Shown: positions 57,431 to 64,000 of the stretch, piece after piece | How positions within the stretch are numbered: the stretch's first letter is position 1 | Layout: every line of letters starts with the position of its first letter | Assembly (NCBI GenBank): GCA_030247885.1 | Contig: JAPDRO010000005.1 | Coordinates: 62,001 to 126,000, forward strand | Reading direction: 5' to 3' | DNA length: 64,000 bases | Source: Taxawa tesnikishii (nom. ined.) | Lineage: Eukaryota > Ascomycota > Dothideomycetes > Dothideales | The notes under the pieces: model-generated | What the model saw: the letters and a program-made list of their open reading frames with translations, nothing else | Told to the model about the DNA's origin: nothing | Databases searched by the model: none | Position numbers and translations under genes: made by a program

Positions 57431-58906
57431 TGGTGCGGTGCTCTGCTTGAGCCTGACATCGTAAGCTACTACTAGTTTGCTTCTTTGTTGTACGAATTGC
57501 ACTTACTGCTCGTGCCGTGTCTTGCTTGTCTTTACGACTTTGTGCCGTTTCATGGTCGCTAGGCGAGTTGAGCGCGGAATGGGTAGAGGAGGATGTGTGT
57601 AGATGGAAAGGTTGCGGTGTAAGGCTTGCGACAGTTGCTACCCAGCGCGACAGAAGGCCAGAGTTGGCGAATAGGAAGGTACGATCATGACGCGGAATTT
57701 TTCGGACAAAGATCAAAGCGGTAGAAAGTGTGTAATGTCGGTCGGCACTGTTCCAGAGGGAACAAAGGTTGGAGAAGCTTCGTGAAGGTGACGGGTTAGT
57801 GCACGTCAGGTGCCAGGAGAGGATCGGTGTCGATGCACTGTATGAGTATCGAGACCCTTGAGACGCCGTATCATCTGGACACACACTGCATTGTACTCGC
57901 ACCATTTACCTTTCCATCTGCGCCTTCTTCCCCTAGCGTTCGCCAGAACCGCCTCTTGTCCTCCATCTCCGCCAAAGCTTCCTCATGCATTGAACACCTA
58001 TACAGCTGTATCAGTCTATTCCTGTCCCTCGAGCACCATCTGTTCTCTTCGCCAGTTGCCTTTAGCCAACTGCTGAACAAGCGCCGGCAGTCCCGATTGG
58101 CACATATCTTAGGGTCGTTACGGGTATAGAAGATGTGAAGCGATCCGTTCCGCACTGTAACAGCACACTTGATTTAGCGGTGGCGCAAGGGAAACTTTGT
58201 TTTGACGAATCTTCCATAACACCGAGAAGGTCCAGAACCATGGAGATATCACTGATGCTATTTCCACAACGAACCACGTTCGCAGAATACATCAGATATG
58301 GGCAAGGATGGATGAGGGCCTGTTAGTAGAGTTAGAGACGCGGTTCCATGTGGAGGTCCAGAAAGTGAAAGCTTGGGAACTAACGTTGGTTCCTGGAGGG
58401 GCCACTAACTGATGATTCCATCAGCTGCTGGGTGGTAGCTGCATGACCGACGCCGGTGGCAGGCTCTCAAGGTGTTGAGAGAGTACTTTGAAGGACACTG
58501 TCGCCTACTATCAAGATGTGAGTGCTCTGCTGTGCGGCCAGATAAAACTCGAGCCAACGTGTTTGAAGGGAGTCTACACCCGTGGTTGCGATGGTACAGT
58601 GCTTTCTGCAGATGATTGAATGTTCAGTTGCTGCCAATGCCCTCATGAAGCTGAGAGCCGGTTATAGTCGTACAGAGCAGAAAACAACATGAAACAGCAC
58701 GTGCATGGACAGAGATAATGAGACACTGAAGGATTCAGATAACATGAGAAGCCTACTTTCCCTTTTTGGCTGATGGTACCCATTGCCAGTGCAGTCTCCA
58801 AGATGGAGCCTTGATCAACTCCTTAAGCCCTGCTCAGATTATAGATATTCCAATGAGTCCGCATCATCCGAAAAGGGTGCCCATAAAGATGCGTTAAGCA
58901 TCCAAC
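57431..58906. other. Mostly non-coding, includes one gene fragment
   Basis: Between two LPPELR-type genes. Apart from the fragment at 57871-58155 no coding content was recognised. The 183-codon minus frame at 57357-57905 spans the neighbouring gene's leader and lacks features. Confidence 0.4.
57871..58155 (-). pseudogene. Possible 3' fragment of a fifth LPPELR-type gene
   Basis: A minus-strand frame reads VRNGSLHIFYTRNDPKICAN and LFSSWLKATGEENRW, ending at 57871. The pattern (xIFYxxN...WLKxIGEENRR) looks like the second half of the fungal family around it. No LPxELR start was found upstream, so it is either a truncated copy or its 5' exons are not recognised. Confidence 0.3.
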
Positions 58907-59680
58907 TCAGACGCCCTCTTCAGGCCACCATACACTTCCGTATTCTAGATCCGGTCCTCCGTATTTTCCTCGCATGTACTTCCTGACGATTTTCTTCTCA
59001 TGCTTCCTGATAACCTCTTCCAGGTTTTCCCTCGACTCTCCATCAAAAGGTCTCAAAGCCATCGAACGCAGATCAAGGTACTCCGTCATGTACTCCTCGC
59101 ACTTCTGTTTGAAGAGACTATCGGCGAGGAGCGCTCTGTTCAGCTCGCCGATACGACGGTACCAAGCTCCGACGAGTGCGCGATCCTGGCTAGTCACTTC
59201 TCCGTCATAGTCGTTTGCCCTGAACTCGTTTTCGGAGTAGAAGACGGGAAGTGTCTCCCTGCGGATCTGGCGACAGACGCGTGTGAGTGGTGGCTGAGCG
59301 GATGTGTACTCGAGACTGATGGAGCCTGGAAGTCTGCGTCAAGGTGAGGGAAGAGCACTTTAGTGAGGGGGACAAAGGGAGGCATACCTCTTCAAGGATC
59401 GGTAGACTTTGATAGGCTCAGCTGCGATGATGACGTGGCCGTGTATCTTCAGACGTAGTTCCGGTGGGATGGACAGCAGAGAGGTCTTCGGTTTGACTGG
59501 TTGTGACAGGTTCGTGGAGGTGGGCGAAACCGAAACATCGCTGAAGGCCATGTTGTGTAGCTGGCCGCCCTCTTTGGAAATGTCAGTGATAGGAGACTCA
59601 TCAGACATGTGTTCGAATCGACCTTTGCGATGAGATTCCGTGGGCGCTCCACGGAATGGGGCGTGTTTGGAGTGTTCCAT
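58907..59680 (-). CDS. LPPELR-type (2EXR/F-box-like) protein
   Basis: The start ATG is 59680 (MEHSKHAPFRGAPTESHRKG); the frame is open further upstream, but MEHSKH begins the hydrophilic part. Exon 1 is 59680-59388, the intron 59387-59334 (GTATGC..CGCAG), exon 2 is 59333-58907. 239 residues. The core is TSLLSIPPELRLKIHGHVII in exon 1 and PPLTRVCRQIRRETLPVFYS in exon 2, then WYRRIGELNRALLADSLFKQ and a basic helical C-terminus. Paralogue of its neighbours, without slips. Function unknown. Confidence 0.75.
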
Positions 59681-60163
59681 TGCAATGATGTTGGTACAGG
59701 AAACCGAGACAGGAAGCAACGAAGTTAAAGGCGACAAATAAAGTTGCCAAGCACTTGGAAGCGGGTCTGGATATGGCAACCACGTTATGTCGAGTCCAGT
59801 GCGTCCATCCCATGATGGGGAATGAAGGGAGCAGAAACTGAGCAAGAATCGGCGAGGACCGAACCGCAAGACTAAACCTTGGACCTTAATGTACTCGGTT
59901 GAAACGACGTCCGATGGATGCATTTTACGTGCAGACGATGTCTTGACTTGCGCAAGCTCATTCTTTCTTGGTCGACGTCGTAAGAATCAAGACCAATCTA
60001 GCAAAAAGAACCTGAAAGGAAAGGCTACTAACCAATTCTCAACCCAAATGACACACTCAGGCCACGGAATCGTTTGCCTATCCCATCCCATCCCATCCAG
60101 AACGCCCCATCGTAGCAGCATGGTATCATAGAAAGCAGTCCACAGCAACATAACTCCAACGCC
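59681..60163. other. Intergenic, no gene seen
   Basis: 483 bases between two minus-strand genes. No coding content recognised. Confidence 0.45.
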
Positions 60164-60868
60164 TCAACCGAGCGTCTTCATCTTCTTCTTCTTACCTCCA
60201 GCCGGCTTGGCGCCCTTCTGGAAGTCTCTCCAGCTATCGATGCGCTGCTCCCTAGTAGCCTCCCACTTCTGCTCAAACTCCCTCTTCCGCTTGCGCTCCG
60301 TAATCTCATCTTCCTCTTTCTTCTGCTGCCGTCCCTCTTCCTGCATCTGCGCCTTCATCTGCCGCTGCCTCCTCATGGCTTCCTCAACGAGCACGAACTT
60401 GGTCTTCTCGCGCCATGCCTTCCTGAACTCCTCGTCCGGGTCCTTCACCTCTTCGCTGTCAACGGTGAGCTTGCGCTCGCGCATCAGCAGCATACGGGCG
60501 TCGGAGATGGCTTCGTCGAGGTTGGCACGCTCCTTCTCGTCCAGAAGCGTGGTTTGCGCTTTCTTGAGACGGTCGAAGGCGTCCGGCGCCATGGGATTTG
60601 TGGTTTTGTCCGGGTGAATGAGCAGCGACTTCGTGCGGTAGCATCTCTTGATGTCGGAGTCGGGTACACCGGGTTGGAGGTCGAGTACGGCGTAAGCGTC
60701 GAGACGGAATGCTTTCATGATACGATCGATCTCTGCGTCCTGATGAGGCGACTGTTAGCGCATGCGCAGCGACTGGGAAGGAAACGCGTCTACTTTATTG
60801 AACTCCTTGTGCTCTTTCTCCAGCGTCGCGAACAGCTGTTCGTCTTCCTTGTCCATGGGTTTCGCCAT
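60164..60868 (-). CDS. J-domain protein, DNAJC8/Spf31-like
   Basis: Hsp70 co-chaperone of the type associated with the spliceosome (DNAJC8 in animals, Spf31 in fission yeast). Exon 1 is 60868-60794 (MAKPMDKEDEQLFATLEKEH), the intron 60793-60740 (GTAGAC..ATCAG, branch GCTAAC), exon 2 is 60739-60164. 216 residues. The J domain starts AYAVLDLQPGVPDSDIKRCY and carries the HPD tripeptide in SLLIHPDKTTNP. The rest is a highly charged helix (KKEEDEITERKRKREFEQKW) with a Lys-rich end. Divergent from DBP4 with start codons 274 bases apart. No slip. Confidence 0.9.
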
Positions 60869-61142
60869 GTTTTCAGTCTGCGTAGCTCGTACAGATGTGC
60901 AGCAGAAAGTGGTGGATCTGGCCTACTGCTTCGTTTGCGACTGCGATTAGCTGTGGAGATGGGCGAGTGAATATGAGTGAGTGGGTTGGTAGAACATGAA
61001 AGAGGTGCGGAGGTAAGCTGGGTAGCCGCCGATCAACAATCTAATCTAATCTCCAGACAAGATTTCGTTCTTCCATGTGAAAGTCTCTCTGCTGATCTTC
61101 GTCTGTGTTCTACAGGCACACACGAACAACCTTCTGCCAGCT
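60869..61142. promoter_or_regulatory. Shared upstream region of the J-protein and DBP4 genes
   Basis: 274 bases between divergent start codons of two RNA-processing genes, so the promoters overlap or abut. No specific site claimed. Confidence 0.55.
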
Positions 61143-63671
61143 ATGGCGCCTCATGTCACTGGTCGCACGAGGCCCACAAAGCCCAAGAAGCAGGACAGAG
61201 CACAGAAGAGGAAGAGGGACGATGTCGACGCCGAAAAACTCGAGCAGGCAGTGGCGGACTTGGTATGCTTCTATCTTGCTTTGCTTGAGACGACTAGCAG
61301 AGATATCTTCGAATAAACTAACCGTACACGCAGGATCCCAAGGGTAATTATGAGTCCTTTACTGACCTTCCACTCTCCGCGCCTACAAAGGAAGGTCTTA
61401 AATCCGCACACTTTACCAGCTTAACTCCTATCCAATCCCGCGCCATCCCTCTCGCTCTCAAGGGTTCCGATATCCTTGGCGCAGCGAAAACGGGCTCCGG
61501 AAAGACGCTTGCCTTTCTCATTCCTGTTCTCGAGAATCTGTACCGCGCACAATGTATAGGTGGAGACGCTGGCTTGGGCGCCATGATCATTTCCCCACCC
61601 GCGAGCTTGCGATTCAGATTTTTGACGTGTTGGTCAAGATTGGTCGGAAGGGACATCTTTTGCGGCAGGGTTGGTCATTGGAGGAAAGAGCTTGCGGGAA
61701 GAGCAGGATGCGCTGGCTAGAATGAACATTGTCGTCTGCACGCCGGGACGGATACTGCAGCACTTGTCGCAGACGGCCACTTTCAACTGTGACAACCTGA
61801 GGATGCTGGTTCTGGATGAGGCGGACAGGATTCTGGATATGGGTTTTCAGAGGGACGTGGATGCTATTGTGGAGTACCTACCGAAGGAACGACAGACTCT
61901 GCTTTTCAGCGCTACGCAGACCAAGAGGGTATCCGACCTTGCACGGTTAAGTCTGCATGATCCGGAATACGTATCGACTGCAGACCCCACCGAGACGGCT
62001 ACGCCAAAGACACTGCAACAAAATTACGTGGTGACACCACTGCAGGACAAGCTCGACACACTGTGGTCGTTCATACAAGCGAGCAAGAAGTCCAAGATCC
62101 TCGTGTTCTTGTCTTCGGGCAAGCAGGTCCGCTTCGTGTACGAGAGTTTCCGGCATATGCAACCCGGTATCCCGCTTTTGCATCTTCACGGACGCCAGAA
62201 GCAGACAGCTCGACTGGACATTACAGCCCGGTTTTCTGCGGCAAAGACGTCGTGTCTGTTCGCTACAGACGTCGTGGCTAGAGGACTCGACTTCCCCGCA
62301 GTAGATTGGGTTGTGCAGGTGGACTGTCCGGAAGATGCAGATACCTACATCCACCGCGTTGGCCGAACAGCACGGTACGAGCGAGATGGACGCGCGGTGC
62401 TGTTCCTCGACCCTTCAGAAGAGGAAGGCTTTCTCTCCCGGCTCGAGGCGAAGAAGGTTCCCATTGAGCGCATCAACGTGCGGCAAAAGAAGCAAACCTC
62501 GATCAAAAACCAGCTGCAAAACATGTGTTTCAAGGATCCGACGCTAAAGTATCTGGGGCAAAAAGCATTCGTGAGTTACGTGCGAAGCATTCACGTTCAG
62601 AAGGACAAGGACGTCTTCAAGCTTGAGAAATTACAGCTTGAGGAGTTCGCGGCGAGCCTTGGTTTACCGGGAGCGCCGAAGATCAAGTTCGTGAAGGGCG
62701 AGGATGCGAAGGCCAGGAAGAACGCCCCGCGCGCACGCTTATCGGATACTGAAGACGAAAGCGAGCCAGAAGCGGACGGAGAAGATGTCGTTGGTGGGGA
62801 AGCCGCGAAGAAGGCCAAGAAGCAAGACACCGTCAGGACGAAGTACGACCGCATGTTCGAGCGCAAGAACCAGGATGTGCTGGCCGATCATTACGCGAAG
62901 ATGGTTCAGGACGAGGATGTTAATGCATTCGATGGCACGCAGGCTGAAGACGACGACCTCTTCTCCGTCAAACGACGCATTCCCGCGCGACCAGATTCAG
63001 ACGACGACGACGACGAGGCCGCCGCAGGCACCGACGAAGCAGACGGAGTACAAGTCGACGAACCCCTCCCACCAGGCGCAAAAGCCGTCGCCATCCCCGG
63101 CGCCAAGGCACCCCTCATCATCGACTCCAAACGGCGCGAAAAGCTGCTCAAATCCAAGAAAAAGCTGCTCAAGCTCAAAGACAAGGGCACAAAACTCGTC
63201 TTCGACGACGAAGGCAACGCGCATCCGATCTACGAGCTCGAGGATGAGGAAGCGTTCAAGGCTGCCGGTACGGCGGAGGAGCAGAGACGGAGGTTCCTGG
63301 AGGAGGAGGCGGAGAGGGTCAGGGTGCAGGATGTGGCGGATAAGGCGTTGGCGAAGGACAAGAAGAGGGCGAAGAAGGAGAAGAGGAGGGAAAGGGAGAG
63401 GGCGGAGGCGGCGGAGGATGAGGAGGAGGAAGGCGTGGGGTTGGAGGGTGGAGTGGATGCATTGGCGAACTTTAGGGCTGATGCTGAGTTTTCTGATGGA
63501 AATGAGGACATGGAGGAGGGAGAGGAGGAGGAAGAGAAGGAGGAAGAGGTGCCGAGGAAGAAACAGAAGAAGTGGTTTGAGGAGGACGGAAAGAGGGCGA
63601 AGGCTAGGAGGGAGGAAGAGCCGGAGACCTTGGAAGATTTGGAGGCGATGGCTAGCAGGATGCTCGAATAG
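61143..63671 (+). CDS. DBP4: DEAD-box RNA helicase Dbp4, ribosome biogenesis
   Basis: Nucleolar ATP-dependent helicase needed for early 18S rRNA processing. Exon 1 is 61143-61262 ([20 protein letters not shown]), the intron 61263-61333, exon 2 is 61334-63671. Motifs in order: Q motif region [32 protein letters not shown] (broken); TPGR; DEAD in [20 protein letters not shown] in [47 protein letters not shown]. Then the Dbp4 C-terminal extension and a Glu/Lys-rich tail. Two slips lie close together: at 61593-61596 a CCCC run is one C short inside SPTREL, and at 61668-61671 a TTTT run is one T short before [16 protein letters not shown]. The corrected length is 819 residues, normal for Dbp4. Confidence 0.95.
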
Positions 63672-64000
63672 TGGAAACCTGCGCTGTAAGTGGAAGGACG
63701 TTATTCTCATCATGTGTTGTACTTGCAGCAGTCCGTTGGCACGTGAATCAACATATCGTTGAGTACATAGCATTGCAGGATAAACTGCGTCAAGTGGATC
63801 TGTTTCCCCTTCGAAAACCAACGTATGGTTGATGCAAGGACGGAGCCGCTGGAGCATGGTTTCTCCGTATTGTGTAGCCTCTTTCACCTCCGAGTGACAG
63901 CGCTGAGGCCCCAGAATGTGCTTCCACTTGGTGGATGCTTCGCCTATCGCGGCCTCTACAGCGCACTCGTGGAGTGTGGCCCGTAGTTGTGCGGTCGATA
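63672..64000. other. Right edge, possible end of an unseen minus-strand gene
   Basis: Downstream of DBP4. On the minus strand one frame is open from the right edge inward and reads LHECAVEAAIGEASTKWKHI and CHSEVKEATQYGETMLQRLR before entering the reverse of the DBP4 tail. It could be the 3' part of a gene lying mainly outside the window. Too little is present to call. Confidence 0.2.

Noticed and set aside
62997-63887. 296-codon minus-strand frame
   Set aside because: Mostly the reverse of the Glu/Lys-rich DBP4 tail, which rarely gives stops on the opposite strand. Only the part beyond 63700 could belong to another gene.
1-64000. tRNA genes, CRISPR arrays, bacterial operons, integrated viral genes
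   Set aside because: No box A/B pair with a cloverleaf, no regularly spaced repeats, and all recognised genes are of fungal nuclear type with introns.

Overview
This window is nuclear DNA of a filamentous ascomycete. Genes lie on both strands, many are split by short introns of about 46-115 bp with GT..AG ends and CTAAC/CTGAC-like branch sites, and the gene set is fungal: NirA-like nitrate regulator, Nha1 antiporter, ATP25, and an MscS channel with an EF-hand. The families and compact layout fit a dothideomycete (a black-yeast-like lineage is my guess). No ribosomal RNA, confident tRNA, CRISPR array or intact transposon was seen.

Left part (1-26 kb): a partial unknown gene runs off the left edge, followed by an unknown three-exon gene, APS kinase, V-ATPase subunit C, glycine-cleavage T protein (the last two divergent), a perforin-like hypothetical protein, a PAP2 lipid phosphatase, an aldo-keto reductase, a FAM192A/NIP30-type protein, an orphan HExxH protein, a small unknown gene, ATP25 and the MscS channel. 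Middle (28-45 kb): a fungal membrane protein of unknown function, the NirA-like regulator, a cytochrome P450, a coiled-coil protein and the Nha1 antiporter. Right part (45-64 kb): a 4.6 kb gene-poor stretch, then SmF with a 6-base first exon, a PNPOx-like protein, an AtuA/DUF1446 protein convergent with a SnoaL-like protein, four to five LPPEIR-type (2EXR/F-box-like) genes, and a divergent pair made of a DNAJC8-type J protein and the DEAD-box helicase Dbp4.

The main feature of the window is not one gene. At least twelve genes, most of them conserved housekeeping genes, are broken by single-base frame slips, nearly always in a short run of one base and nearly always as one base too few. Reading across the slip recovers the expected family sequence each time. 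I treat these as assembly or base-calling errors until shown otherwise, and give gene spans across the slips. Automatic annotation of this contig would truncate or split these genes.

Small multi-exon genes such as SmF, the SnoaL-like gene and the LPPEIR-family genes appear only when exons are joined by hand, so the gene-poor stretches may still hide similar ones.
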